DNA from: Roseateles oligotrophus
Lineage (GTDB): Bacteria > Pseudomonadota > Gammaproteobacteria > Burkholderiales > Burkholderiaceae_C
Assembly: GCF_014204525.1 (NCBI RefSeq)
Contig: NZ_JACHLP010000009.1
Span: forward strand, 1-64,000
Length of the DNA: 64,000 nucleotides
Direction: 5' to 3'
Shown: positions 1 to 9,426 of the stretch, one piece after another
Numbering within the stretch: the stretch's first letter is position 1
How the letters are laid out: the number at the start of each line of letters is the position of its first letter
The notes under the pieces: model-generated
Database searches by the model: none
What the model was told of the DNA's origin: nothing
Seen by the model: only the letters and a program-made list of their open reading frames with translations
Program-made: the position numbers and the translations under genes

Positions 1-279
1 CCAACGCCATCGAGAGCGTGAACGCGCGGCTACGCAAGATCATCAAGACGCGCGGACACTTCCCCAGCGACGATGCGGCCACCAAGCTGATCTGGTTGGC
101 CTTGAGAAACATCACCCAAGACTGGGGACGCCCAGGGCATAACTGGAAATCTGCGATGAACCAGTTCGCAATCCTCTACGAAGACCGATTCACGAAATCG
201 AGCCCGTAAGATCCCCAGCCAGCTTCACGAAATCAGTGAAGGTTCAATGAGCCTCACACACGGAAATTCGGACAGCCCC
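1..279 (+). mobile_element. Right end of an IS256-family insertion sequence (cut by window edge)
   Basis: The window opens inside a transposase reading frame typical of the IS256 (mutator-like) family. After the transposase stop at 209 there are about 70 non-coding bases ending in a stretch around 250-279 that looks like a terminal inverted repeat. Beyond that point the interrupted KilA-N-type frame resumes. The exact end base and target-site duplication cannot be fixed because the left end lies outside the window. The boundary is inferred from where homology to the KilA-N family restarts. Confidence 0.7.
3..209 (+). CDS. IS256-family transposase, C-terminal fragment
   Basis: This frame is open from the first base and encodes the last 68 residues of a transposase, starting NAIESVNARLRKI and ending with the FAILYEDRFT segment characteristic of IS256-family DDE transposases. 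The catalytic DDE residues would lie upstream, outside the window, so whether the enzyme is intact is unknown. The protein catalyses cut-and-copy movement of its own element. The gene is partial only because of the window edge. There is no internal stop or frameshift in the visible part. Confidence 0.85.
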   Translation, partial: NAIESVNARLRKIIKTRGHFPSDDAATKLIWLALRNITQDWGRPGHNWKSAMNQFAILYEDRFTKSSP

Positions 280-280
280 G

Positions 281-661
281 GGCTGGAACCTGCAGCGCAT
301 GCTGTCGAAGATCAACTACCGCATCCACACCGATGCTATCAAGGACACCTTGATCCCGCCCACCATCACCAAGGCGCAGGCAGGCCATGTGTACGCCAGC
401 GAGGCCGACTTGCTGAATGTGGCGCTCTTTGGGCAAACCGCCAAACAGTGGCAAGACGCTCATCCCGACGCAGACGGCAACCAGCGCGACCACGCCACGC
501 TGGAACAACTGGTGGTGCTGACCAACTTGGAAAGCCTCAACGCTGTTTTCATCCGCCAAGGCCTGCCCGCCCCGGAGCGCTTGTACAAGCTCAACGATAT
601 CGCCATCACGCAAATGCGCAGTTTGCTGAGCGATCACAACATCAAACGACTGGCGTCATGA
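281..661 (+). pseudogene. KilA-N domain protein, C-terminal remnant truncated by the IS
   Basis: The frame reads WNLQRMLSKINYRIHTD and continues for about 125 residues to a stop at 661. The segments GHVYASEADLLNVALFG, RDHATLEQLVVLTNLES and the Leu-rich end match, from memory, the C-terminal half of bacterial KilA-N domain proteins of about 270 residues found in prophages and integrative elements. The N-terminal KilA-N DNA-binding domain is missing, and the frame abuts the IS end, so the insertion most likely removed or separated it. An ATG at 299 could still start a 120-residue product, but it would lack the DNA-binding part. Confidence 0.65.
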
Positions 662-834
662 GGAACGAGAATACAAAGCTGAATGAGGTGCGCTACTCGC
701 GTCGGGTGGGGATGGCCGAGATCGACTTGCGCGCCACCAGTCGCGAATTTCTGGAAATTGAAAAGGCCATTGCAGCAGCCAAGCACAAGCACAAGGTCTT
801 TTTGAAGGAGCTGGGTCTCAATCTGCTGCCATAA
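658..834 (+). CDS. Small hypothetical protein (58 aa) coupled to the KilA-N remnant
   Basis: The start ATG overlaps the stop of the preceding frame (ATGA at 658-661), the arrangement of translationally coupled genes. The product is charged and probably helical, with an EFLEIEKAIAAAKHKHKVFLKEL segment that would form an amphipathic helix (the residue run is quoted only to identify it). I do not recognise a family. Being downstream of a truncated gene it may have lost its promoter and translation signal. It may also simply be the tail of the same accessory gene pair. Confidence 0.45.
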   Translation: MRNENTKLNEVRYSRRVGMAEIDLRATSREFLEIEKAIAAAKHKHKVFLKELGLNLLP

Positions 835-885
835 ACCGGCGCCAAAGCCCAGATTGAGCTGCCAATTTTCCGAACAAGCTCCACC

Positions 886-1847
886 ATGACCGACGACACC
901 GAACTCATTCACTCCCCGTTGGAGCAAACCGTCAGCGGCGAAGGCCATGTCCTGCGCATTCTGATTTACCGTGGCCCGGACGAGCCCTGGGTTTTGGAGA
1001 TCGAGGACGAGCAGGGCACTTCCACGGTGTGGCGCGAGCAGTTTGAGTCCGACCAGGCCGCGCTGGACACCGCTCTGTCGGCCATCGAAGAAAATGGCGT
1101 TCAAGGATTTGTGTCGAATGACCCGCAAGCGGCCGACGAAGGCGACCCCATGGCGCCCTTGACGGATGCGGAGCTGGAAGAGCTCGACCAGCTCTTGTTA
1201 TACGAGGTCGATGCCGAAGACAGCATGACGCTGGGAATGCTGGACGGCTTTTGCACGCCCTGGCCATCGGGCCCGAGACCCTGCCGCCCAGCCGCTGGCT
1301 GCCCAAGGTGTGGGGGCAAGACACTGCCATGGCGCCAGCCATGAGCAGTGTGGAGGACCTCAACCATTTGCTCGGCTTGGTGATGCGCCATTTCAACAGC
1401 ATCTTGTCGGGCTTTGAGGCGCAGCCACCGGTGGTGGCCCCGTTTTGGGAGATGCGCGTCACCGCGGCCGGCAAGTTTGAGGACGCTGAGGCTTGGGCTT
1501 ATGGCTTTGGCGAGGGTGTCAAGCTCAACCGTTCGGCCTGGCAAGCCTTGCTGCAAGACCCCCAGGGTCGGCGCTGGTACCGGCCCATAGGCTTGCTGGG
1601 TGAAGACGGGTTCTCGGCCGACCAAGACGAGCTGACCGAGACCCCTGCACAGCGCCAAGCCCTGGCCGCCGAGATCGAAGACAGCTTGATCCGCATCCAC
1701 GCTTTCTGGCTGCCGTTGCGCCAGGCCCTGCAAGAGTGCCATGTGGCCCAGCGCTTAAGCAGCAAGGTCCGTCGCAACGAACCTTGCCCCTGCGGCAGCG
1801 GCAAGAAGTTCAAGAAATGCTGCGGGGCGCCGGCGGAGTTGCAGTGA
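886..1847 (+). pseudogene. UPF0149/YecA-like protein with C-terminal SEC-C motif, frameshifted
   Basis: Two overlapping frames together make one protein of about 319 residues. The first (from ATG 886) carries an acidic N-terminus and the start of the UPF0149 domain up to GMLDGF. The second resumes with LHALAIGPETLPPSRWLPKVWG and ends with the SEC-C zinc motif RRNEPCPCGSGKKFKKCCG (C-x-C-x8-C-C). The join lies at a run of four T at 1249-1252; one extra T restores LDGF-LHAL. Either the gene is inactivated by a one-base deletion or the base is a sequencing error. SEC-C proteins bind zinc and often act around SecA, ribosomes or nucleic acids; the specific role here is unknown. Confidence 0.75.
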
Positions 1848-1861
1848 GAGGTGGAAACGGA

Positions 1862-2542
1862 TTAGCCCGGCGTGGCCACCTGCAGCATGTCCACCAGCAC
1901 ATCCACGCGCTGTTCGGCGGCGGCGATGGACTGCGCCAGCCGCTCATCGGCGAACTCGTCGTATTCGATCGCGGCGCTGTGGAACTCGTCCACGCCCAGG
2001 TATTTGAAGGCGCTGGCGATGCTGCCTTCCACATGGTTCATGCCTGCCATATGGCCGCCCGCCTCGTAGCCGAAGTCACCGCGTGAGGACAGCAGCACGA
2101 TGCGCTTGCCCTGCCCCTTGAGCATGGGCCAATAGGGCAGGCCGGGGCGGCTGCGGTCAAAGCCAAAGGTGCGGCCGACGCGGACGATATTGTCGATATA
2201 GGCCTTGAAGGGCGCGGGCGGGCCGAAGTTGTACATGGGCACGCCCAGCACCAGCAGGTCGGCTTGCAGCAACTCGTCGACCAGGGCATCGCTCTCGGCC
2301 AGCACCTGCTGCATCCAGTCTTCGCGTTGCGCCTGCGGGGTGAAGGCGGCATGCACCCAGGCGGCGCTGACGGGCGTGGGCGGCGCCACGCCGACGTCGC
2401 GATAGCTGCACCTGTCATGCGGTCTGGCCGCCATCCATCGGGTGACGAAGCGGTGGCTGAGGCGTCGGGTGTGTGAGCCATAGGGCTCGCTGCCGGAGCG
2501 GCCGGGTCTGGCGCTGGCGTCGATGTGCAGCAGATGGGTCAA
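1862..2542 (-). CDS. azoR: FMN-dependent NADH-azoreductase
   Basis: The 226-residue product is a flavodoxin-like fold quinone/azo reductase that passes electrons from NAD(P)H through FMN to quinones or azo dyes. The N-terminus LLHIDASAR with following Ser-rich loop is the FMN phosphate-binding region, VPMYNFGPPAPFKAYID is the AzoR substrate/flavin motif near the middle, and SSRGDFGYEAGG is the typical C-terminal flavin-contact segment. Length is slightly above the usual 200. It is transcribed away from a LysR-type gene with 128 bases between the two starts, a layout in which the LysR protein normally controls the divergent enzyme. Confidence 0.88.
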   Translation of the reverse strand: MTHLLHIDASARPGRSGSEPYGSHTRRLSHRFVTRWMAARPHDRCSYRDVGVAPPTPVSAAWVHAAFTPQAQREDWMQQVLAESDALVDELLQADLLVLGVPMYNFGPPAPFKAYIDNIVRVGRTFGFDRSRPGLPYWPMLKGQGKRIVLLSSRGDFGYEAGGHMAGMNHVEGSIASAFKYLGVDEFHSAAIEYDEFADERLAQSIAAAEQRVDVLVDMLQVATPG

Positions 2543-2670
2543 GGCAAGGTGTCCTCAGGGTGGATGGATGAAAATGATTGGCGCCTGGAAGACGCAACAG
2601 GAATGTATTCATCGGGAACCATGCCGGCAAATGATGATATTTTTCCTGCTTTGCAATATTCAATTCATCT

Positions 2671-3552
2671 ATGCAAACCAGAAAGCTGCCGCCTTTGGCG
2701 AGCTTGCGAGCGTTCGAGGCCACGGCCCGGCATATGAGCGCCAAGCGGGCGGCGCAGGAGCTGGCGGTCACGCCGACGGCGATCAGCCATCAGCTGCGCC
2801 AGCTGGAGGCCTGGCTGGAGCAGCCGCTGTTCATCCGCCAGCCGCGCCAGCTGATCTTGACGGAGGCGGGTCGGCAGCTGTTCGAGGCCTTGCGCCAGGG
2901 TTTTGATTTGATAGCTCAAGCCCTGGCCGAGCTGCGCGCCGCAAGGGCTAGGCCCATGCTCACCATCAGCACCACGCCCACGCTGGCGGCGCGCTGGCTG
3001 CTGCCGCGTTTCAAGCGCTTTCACGCCGACCATCCCGGCTACGACTTGAGGCTGCACAGCTCTTACGATGTCGTGCCTTTGGACGGGCGTGGCGCCGATG
3101 TGGCCATTCGTTATGGCAGCGGCGAGTGGCCGGGCATGGTGGCCGAGAAGCTGTTCGATGTCAGCTTTGCGCCGGTCTGCAGCCCCAGGCTGAATTTGCG
3201 CGAGCCGGCCGAGCTCTTGCATCACACGCTGCTGCACTACGAGTGGCAGGAGGGTGTGCCGTCCCCTGCGACCTGGCCGGCCTGGCGCAAGCTGGCCGGG
3301 CTGCGTGGCTTGAAGAGCAGCGCCGGGCCGGTGTTCTCCGACGAGAACCATGCGGTGGCGGCGGCCATTGCCGGGCATGGCGTGGCCTTGATCGATTCGG
3401 TCTCGATCGCCGCGGAGCTGAAAGCCGGCTTGCTGGTGCAGGCCTTCGGCCCCCACATGCCGGGCCTGGCCTATTACCTGGTCTACCCGGAGGCGCGCCG
3501 TGGCGAGGCGCTGATGGCGTCCTTGCTGCAGTGGCTGCGCGAGCCGGCCTGA
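2671..3552 (+). CDS. LysR-family transcriptional regulator (GcvA-like)
   Basis: The 293-residue protein has an N-terminal winged helix-turn-helix (about residues 8-66: LRAFEATARHMSAKRAAQELAV followed by TPTAISHQLRQLE) and a C-terminal periplasmic-binding-like effector domain. Wording such as PLFIRQPRQLILTEAGRQL resembles the GcvA/AmpR branch. Divergent placement from azoR suggests that it controls that gene in response to an electrophile or quinone; this is inference from layout. The short intergenic region is AT-rich, as is usual for LysR operators, but I do not claim a specific site. Confidence 0.88.
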   Translation: MQTRKLPPLASLRAFEATARHMSAKRAAQELAVTPTAISHQLRQLEAWLEQPLFIRQPRQLILTEAGRQLFEALRQGFDLIAQALAELRAARARPMLTISTTPTLAARWLLPRFKRFHADHPGYDLRLHSSYDVVPLDGRGADVAIRYGSGEWPGMVAEKLFDVSFAPVCSPRLNLREPAELLHHTLLHYEWQEGVPSPATWPAWRKLAGLRGLKSSAGPVFSDENHAVAAAIAGHGVALIDSVSIAAELKAGLLVQAFGPHMPGLAYYLVYPEARRGEALMASLLQWLREPA

Positions 3553-3743
3553 GTCGCGTAGCGGCCCAAAACAAGCAACTCAGGACAGGGCTTTTGCCCT
3601 TGGACAGCGGCCCGGCAGGCCGAGGGTTCGTGGCTCGATCTCGATGGACAAGGACCTGGGCAAGACCCTCCATCCCGTCCCCACCCTGGGCCAGAGCAGG
3701 GGCATGGCTGCCGAGGTGACGCTTGCCTCCCGCTTGCATGCCC

Positions 3744-5204
3744 TCAGCCTGGCTGCCAAGCCCCCAAAGCCAAATGCACCTGCACAAAAGCTTGCAGGGC
3801 CTGCGCCTGTTGCTGCAGGCTGCGCCGCTGCGCGTCCAGGCGCTGCGCCTCCGAGCTTAGCGCTGCGAGCTGGGGTTCCAGGCCTAGCTTGTGGCGTTCG
3901 CGCGTGTAGCGCGCCGCCTCTGTCGCCGCGAGCTCGGCCGTTTGCGTTTCCTGCCAGGCGATCACCTGGGCGCGCCAGCCGCGCAGGGACGACTCGCCCT
4001 CGGCCAATGCTTGCAGCACGGTCTGCTCGAACTGGGCCCAGAGGCGTTCGCTACCGGCCTGGGCGGCAGCTTCACGAGCATGGCGTCGGCCAGCATCCAG
4101 CCAGTCCCATTGCAGCGTGGGGCCGGCGGCGTAGCGCAGGGCACCGGCCTGGCCCAGGTTTGAAAAGCCTTCATTGAGGCCTAGCGTGGCGGCCAAGCTC
4201 AGGCGCGGCAGGTGGGCACGCTCGGCCAGCACCTGCTGACCCAGACCGGCGCGCAGTGCGGCATCGGCCCGGGCGACTTGCGGCAGGCGCTGCAGCAGGC
4301 CCTCGCTGAGCTGCAAGCTGTGTTGCAGCGGCAAGATTGGCAGGGCCTGGGGCTGGCGCAGCGCGGCCAGTTCCAGGTCGAGGGCGGCCGGCGTTTGACC
4401 GCAAAGCAGGGCGATGGCGGCTAAGTTTTGCTGCAACTGAGCTTGCAGGCCGGCGTGCTCGGCAATGCGCAGGGCTTGTTCGCCTTCGGCGGCGCGCAGC
4501 TCGCGGGCATCGGCCAGTCCGGCCTTCACACGGGCTAGCAGCTGCTGACGTCGCACCTCGGCCAGCTCCAGCTGCTGTTGGCCCAGTGCCAGCCCTTGCT
4601 GGCTGGTGCGCATTTGCACATAACGGTTTACCAGCTCGGCCTGCAGCAAGGCTTGGGCTGCGTGCAGATCGGCTTGTGCCATGCCCAGTTCGCGCTCAGC
4701 CACGGCCTGGGCCGTGGCGACACGGCCGAACAGGTCCAGTTCCCAGCTCAGGCTTTGGCTGAGGCCGATCAACCGTTGTTCGGGTGGGCGTGGCAGCCCC
4801 TGGGCATAGGGGTCGACCTCGGGCAGGGAGGCGCGCGAAATCTGGGCCGAGAGACCCAGGCTGCCCTGCGGCCCGCCTTCGCGGTTGGCCAGGCCGGCCA
4901 GGGCCCGGGCTTGCTTCACGCTGGCCAGGGCGGCTTTGAGGTCGAGGTTGCGGGCTTGGGCTTGCTGCACCAGGGCGTCGAGCTGCGGGTCTTGCAGGGC
5001 CTGCCACCAGGCTGTCGTGGCTGAAGGTGCAGGCAATGCCTGCTGAGGCAACGGGGCCGCGGCCGGCAGCCGCGTGTCAAGCCGCGCTTGCAGCTCGGGC
5101 AATTGGCTGGGCGGGGCGACGGCGGCGCAGCCGCCCAGCGTCAACACTTGGGCCCAGAGCAGGGCCAGCGCAAGCAAAGAAGGGGAGGTTCGAGTGGGCA
5201 ACAT
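3744..5204 (-). CDS. RND efflux outer-membrane channel lipoprotein (NodT/TolC-like)
   Basis: The 486-residue protein begins with a lipoprotein signal (hydrophobic segment ending LTLGGC) and shows the two OEP repeats of outer-membrane factors, rich in long helices with Ala/Gln/Leu. Segments such as WWQALQDPQLDALVQQA and SWELDLFGRV are characteristic of the NodT subfamily. It forms the outer-membrane exit duct of the tripartite pump encoded by the two genes upstream on the same strand (18 bases from the pump stop to this start). It is the last gene of the operon. Confidence 0.92.
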   Translation of the reverse strand: MLPTRTSPSLLALALLWAQVLTLGGCAAVAPPSQLPELQARLDTRLPAAAPLPQQALPAPSATTAWWQALQDPQLDALVQQAQARNLDLKAALASVKQARALAGLANREGGPQGSLGLSAQISRASLPEVDPYAQGLPRPPEQRLIGLSQSLSWELDLFGRVATAQAVAERELGMAQADLHAAQALLQAELVNRYVQMRTSQQGLALGQQQLELAEVRRQQLLARVKAGLADARELRAAEGEQALRIAEHAGLQAQLQQNLAAIALLCGQTPAALDLELAALRQPQALPILPLQHSLQLSEGLLQRLPQVARADAALRAGLGQQVLAERAHLPRLSLAATLGLNEGFSNLGQAGALRYAAGPTLQWDWLDAGRRHAREAAAQAGSERLWAQFEQTVLQALAEGESSLRGWRAQVIAWQETQTAELAATEAARYTRERHKLGLEPQLAALSSEAQRLDAQRRSLQQQAQALQAFVQVHLALGAWQPG

Positions 5205-5222
5205 AGCAAGTAGTCCTTGGGT

Positions 5223-8200
5223 TCAGCGGGCGGCTGGGGCTTGGGGCGCCGGCACGCGGTAGAAGGCGGCATACAGGGCCGGGATCAGGCCCAGGGTGAT
5301 CAGGGTGCCTAGCGCCAGCCCGCCCATCATGACGACGGCCAGGCTGGTCCAGACCGCGCCGCCGAAGAAGTACAGCGGCATCAAGCCCAGGATGCAGACC
5401 GCCTTGGTCATGACGATGGGGCGCAGGCGCTTGGAGGCCGCGTCTTCGATGGCGGCAGCGGGCTCCATGCCATTCGCAATGGCCTCGTCGATGGCGTCCA
5501 GCAGCAGCACCGCGTTGTTGACGATGATGCCGGCCAGGGCCAGCAGGCCGAGTGTGCCTACAAAGGTCAGGGTCGTGCCGCTCAGTTTGAGCGCAATCGC
5601 CGCGCCTATGCTGACGAAGGGAATGCTGGTCATCACGATCAGGCTTTTGCGCAGGCTCTCGAACTGCCAGACAAAGAGCAGGAACATGGCCACCACGCAG
5701 GTGGGCAAGAGGGCGGTGATGGCATGGTTGGCATTGGCGCCTTCCTCGATTTCGCCGCCCAGCTCAATCTGCACCAAGCCATCTTGTTGCAGGCGAGCCA
5801 GCTCGGGCTGCACCGCATCGGCCAGGCTTTGTGCTGTCCAGCGGGCGTGGTGGGCACTCAGGGTGATGACGCGCTTTTGGTCCACGCGCTGCAATACCGA
5901 GGGTTGCCCGGCCAACGCCACGCGGGCGACTTGGCCCAGCAGGACGCGGCCTTGTCCGTCAGCCCGCTCCAGCGGCGCGGCTTGCAACTGCTGCAGCCGT
6001 TCGCGTAACTCCAGCGGGCCGCGCACCAGCACGGGCAGCAAGGTATCGCCCTCGCGGAATTGCGTGACCGCCTCGCCCGAGAGCAGGCGCTCCAGGCTGT
6101 GCGCCACCTCGGCGCTGCTGATACCAGCGGCGGCCGCCTTGACCTGATCCACCTCCACAGCCACATGCAGGATCTGGCGCTCGGCGTCGCTGCGCACATC
6201 CACCATCTCGGGCAGGGCGTTCAGGGCCTGGCTCAGCTGCTCGGCGGCGGCGCGGTGCGAGTGGCCATCGCTGCTGCTGATGCGGAACTCGGCCATGCCC
6301 GACTCGGTCGAGCCCATGGAGAAGCGCTTGGGCTCGAAACGGACCTCGGGGAAGAGGGCGGGCAGCTCGCTGCGCAGGCGCTGCAGCGCTTGCTCATGCG
6401 TGAAGCCCGGCGCCAGGGTCAGCACGGCATAGGCGCGGTGGCTGGCCGGTGTAGGCGGGTTGAGCGCCAGGATGAAGCGAGGGCCACCGTCGCCCACATA
6501 CACGGCCTGGCTTTGCAGCTCGGGGAAGCGCTTGCTGTCGCTCAAGGCCTGGCTGATGCCTTGGGCCGTGGCCAGGGTGGTGTTGCCGCTGGTGTCGGGC
6601 GCCAGCTCGATGGCCATCTGCAGCTGGCGGCGCTCGGAGGCCGGCATCAGCTCGGACGGTACATGGGCGAACAGCCAAGCCGCAGCGGCCAGCAAAGCCA
6701 CCATGGTGCCGATGTACAGCGTTTTGTGGCCCAAGACCCAGCGCACCTTGCCGCGGTACCAGCCGGTCAGGGCCTCGACGGCGCGCGCCATGCGGCTCAG
6801 CTCGGCATGGTGCTGGGCAAAGCGTTGGCACAGCAGGGGCGTCACGGTCACCGCCAGCAGCAGGGACAGCAGCAGGGCAATCGCCATCACCAGGCCCAAG
6901 CTGCGCAGATACTCGCCGGTCTCGGTCTGGCTTAGCACCAGAGGCATAAAGGTCAGGATGATGGCCAGCGAGGACACCAGCAAGGGGATGAACATGGTGC
7001 GGCCGGCGGCGGCCGCGGCGCTGGCCCGATCCTCACCCAGCGCGAGGCGCCGCTCCATGTCCTCGGCCACGACGATGGCGTTGTCCACGAACAGGCCCAG
7101 GGCGATGATGATGGCGCCGATCGAGATGGTGTGCAGCTCGATGCCCAGCAGCTTCATCAGCACCAAGCTGCCCAGCACCGTGGTGGGCACGATGGCGCCG
7201 ACGATCAAGCCGGTGCGCAGGCCCAGGAAGAGCACCACCACGCCCATGACGATGAGGGTCGTTTCCAGAAAGACCTGGCTGACCTGCTTGAGCTGTTTGG
7301 TGACGATCTGGGCCTGGTCGGTGATGGGCGCCAGGCTCATACCCGCTGGCAGCTGGGCTTGGATCTGTGCCACCTCGGCGCGCAGACGCTCGGCAAAGCT
7401 GATCACATTGAGGCCGCTGTCCATGGCCACAGCGATCACCGCGGCCGCCTGGCCATCGACAAAGGCGCCGGTGGAGGCAGGGTCCTGCGGCACGCGCTCG
7501 ATGCGCGCCAGCTGGCTCAGCGGCAGCCAGCCTCCGCCGGGCAAGGCCACCGGTGTACGGCCCAGCTCGGCGATCTCCTGCGCGTCGCCGCTGACGCTCA
7601 AGCCCAGCTCGGCGCCGCCCACCTGGGCGCGGCCGGCCGGGGCCAGCACATTGCGCTCGGCCAGGGCTTTGGACAGTGCCGCGACCGACAGGCCCTTGGC
7701 CTGCAGGGCGGCGACGTTGGCGACCACCTGAACCTGCTCCTCGCGCAGGCCATGCAGGCTGACCCGGTCCACACCGTCCAGGCGGTAGAGCCGGTCGCGC
7801 AGCTGGCGGGCCTGCTCGCGCAGCTCGCCCGCGCTGTAGCCGGGGCCGGTCAGGCCCAGGGTCAGCATGGCGACGCGGCCAAACTCATCGTCCACCAGCG
7901 GGCCGGTGGCGCCTTGCGGCAGGCGCGGCTGAAGTTCAGCCATGCGCTTGCGCAGGCGCTGCCAAACGGCGGGCAGGGCCTGGGTGCTGACCTCGGGTTT
8001 GAGTTCCACGTAGGTGAAGACAAAGCCGGGCCGCACCGTGGTCTTGATGCGTTTGACCTCGGCGATGCTGCGAATCGCTTCTTCGGTGGGCTGAGCCACC
8101 AGCGACTCCATGCGTTCGGTGCTGGCGCCGGGTACCAGGCTCAGCACGGTGGCGTTGCGGATGGTGACTTGTGGTTCTTCGGTGGAGGGGAAATCCAGTG

Positions 8201-8288
8201 CCAGCCACAGGCCCGTCAGAACCAGAGCCAAGGCGGCGAGGAAAGCAAAACGCGGGCGCTTGAGTGCGTAGTCGGAAAGGCTGCTCAT
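5223..8288 (-). CDS. RND-family efflux permease
   Basis: The 1021-residue inner-membrane proton antiporter has the RND layout: TM1 at residues 11-30 (start MSSLSDYALKRPRFAF), a first periplasmic loop, TM2-6 beginning around ETTLIVMGVVVLFLGLR with VDNAIVVAEDMERR in TM4, a second large loop, and a second TM bundle ending near the C-terminus. The Asp in LGLFVDNAIVV lies in the TM4 proton-relay region. I start at 8288 rather than an in-frame ATG 93 bases upstream because family members begin with this MSSLSDYALKRP-type N-terminus. Sequence style (FPSTEEPQV) puts it with AcrB-like pumps of unassigned substrate. Confidence 0.92.
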   Translation of the reverse strand: MSSLSDYALKRPRFAFLAALALVLTGLWLALDFPSTEEPQVTIRNATVLSLVPGASTERMESLVAQPTEEAIRSIAEVKRIKTTVRPGFVFTYVELKPEVSTQALPAVWQRLRKRMAELQPRLPQGATGPLVDDEFGRVAMLTLGLTGPGYSAGELREQARQLRDRLYRLDGVDRVSLHGLREEQVQVVANVAALQAKGLSVAALSKALAERNVLAPAGRAQVGGAELGLSVSGDAQEIAELGRTPVALPGGGWLPLSQLARIERVPQDPASTGAFVDGQAAAVIAVAMDSGLNVISFAERLRAEVAQIQAQLPAGMSLAPITDQAQIVTKQLKQVSQVFLETTLIVMGVVVLFLGLRTGLIVGAIVPTTVLGSLVLMKLLGIELHTISIGAIIIALGLFVDNAIVVAEDMERRLALGEDRASAAAAAGRTMFIPLLVSSLAIILTFMPLVLSQTETGEYLRSLGLVMAIALLLSLLLAVTVTPLLCQRFAQHHAELSRMARAVEALTGWYRGKVRWVLGHKTLYIGTMVALLAAAAWLFAHVPSELMPASERRQLQMAIELAPDTSGNTTLATAQGISQALSDSKRFPELQSQAVYVGDGGPRFILALNPPTPASHRAYAVLTLAPGFTHEQALQRLRSELPALFPEVRFEPKRFSMGSTESGMAEFRISSSDGHSHRAAAEQLSQALNALPEMVDVRSDAERQILHVAVEVDQVKAAAAGISSAEVAHSLERLLSGEAVTQFREGDTLLPVLVRGPLELRERLQQLQAAPLERADGQGRVLLGQVARVALAGQPSVLQRVDQKRVITLSAHHARWTAQSLADAVQPELARLQQDGLVQIELGGEIEEGANANHAITALLPTCVVAMFLLFVWQFESLRKSLIVMTSIPFVSIGAAIALKLSGTTLTFVGTLGLLALAGIIVNNAVLLLDAIDEAIANGMEPAAAIEDAASKRLRPIVMTKAVCILGLMPLYFFGGAVWTSLAVVMMGGLALGTLITLGLIPALYAAFYRVPAPQAPAAR

Positions 8289-8304
8289 GATGGGCTCCGT
8301 CACT

Positions 8305-9426
8305 TCAGCGCAGGCTGCTGACGGGCTTGACGCGGGCGTCCGCCGCCAAGCTGTGGCCACCAGCCAGCACCACGCGTTCACCGGCTTTCAAGCCTGCCAG
8401 CACCTCGACTCGGTCACCCTGGGTGGCACCCAGGCGTACGTCCACGCGCTCCAGCGACTGGCCATCGGCCTTGAGGCGCAAGACCTGGGGATTGCTCTTG
8501 GCTCCCGGCCCCTCGACCGCGCGCAGCGGCACCCAGACAGGGCCGTTTGCAGCGGCCGGACCTTGTTGCAGGCGTATGGACAAGGTGTCGCCGACGCGGG
8601 CCTGCGCAGGCAGCTCGAACACCGCACGGCGTGCACCGCCGGCCTCCTGGCGCGCCGACAGGCGCAGCAAGCGGCTATCCAACTCGCCCTCGGGTGTCAG
8701 CAAGGCAGCGCGCTGCCCCACGTTCAAACCCTTCAGGTTTGGGGGCAGCAAGGCCCAGAGTTCGCGCCCGGCGCCGTCCATGGTGATCACCGCCAGGCCC
8801 GACCCCACCGTCTGGCCAACTTCTAGCTGGCGAGCTGCGATCACACCATCAAAGGGCGCACGCAGCTCAGCCTGGACCCGGTTCCAAGCCGTGTTCTCGC
8901 GCTGCGACTGGGCGGCGGCCAGGGCGGCCTCGGCCATGCGCAAGTCGGCTTGAACGGCGCTCCATTCGGCCTCGCTGGCGGCCTGCTGCTCGCGTGCGGC
9001 CTGCAGGCGCTGATGCCTGCGGCGGGCCTCATCCAAACCGGCTTGCAGGCGCTGGATCTCGGCTTGCGCGGCGCCCAGCTGGGCTTGCGTCGGCGCCAGA
9101 TCCAAGCTGGCCAGCAACTGGCCGCGTTTGACCGCATCGCCAGGCTCCACCAAAACCTGGCGCACCAGGCCGGGCAGGGCAAAGGCTAGCTCTGCACGCT
9201 GGCGGGCGCGCACCTCGCCGATGAACTCCGGCCCCTGGCTGGAGGACGATTGGGCGTCAGCGACCAGCACGGGCCGAGTTGGCGCGGCCGGGCTGGCCTT
9301 GCCCACGTCGGCCTGCTGGCTGCAAGCTGCCAAGCCCGTGCCGAGCAAAGCCAGCAAGGCCAAGCGTAGGCCGGGTGTGATGATGGAACTTGGGGTGCGC
9401 GAGGCGCTGTTTGGGTGATGTGACAT
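8305..9426 (-). CDS. RND efflux periplasmic adaptor (membrane fusion) lipoprotein
   Basis: The 373-residue product starts MSHHPNS and has a lipoprotein signal ending LAAC, followed by the adaptor layout: a lipoyl-like half (GLVRQVLVEPGDAVKRGQLLASLD), a long Ala/Gln/Arg helical hairpin (about residues 115-185), the second lipoyl half (APFDGVIAARQLEVGQTV) and beta-barrel plus membrane-proximal domains. It bridges the permease and the outer-membrane channel. It is first in the operon; 16 bases separate it from the permease start. The upstream in-frame extension to 9525 lacks a signal sequence at its own N-terminus and is rejected. Confidence 0.92.
   Translation of the reverse strand: MSHHPNSASRTPSSIITPGLRLALLALLGTGLAACSQQADVGKASPAAPTRPVLVADAQSSSSQGPEFIGEVRARQRAELAFALPGLVRQVLVEPGDAVKRGQLLASLDLAPTQAQLGAAQAEIQRLQAGLDEARRRHQRLQAAREQQAASEAEWSAVQADLRMAEAALAAAQSQRENTAWNRVQAELRAPFDGVIAARQLEVGQTVGSGLAVITMDGAGRELWALLPPNLKGLNVGQRAALLTPEGELDSRLLRLSARQEAGGARRAVFELPAQARVGDTLSIRLQQGPAAANGPVWVPLRAVEGPGAKSNPQVLRLKADGQSLERVDVRLGATQGDRVEVLAGLKAGERVVLAGGHSLAADARVKPVSSLR

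Noticed and set aside
5223-8381. Upstream start of the RND permease at 8381
   Set aside because: It adds 31 residues that lack family resemblance and would run into the adaptor gene; ATG 8288 fits the family N-terminus.
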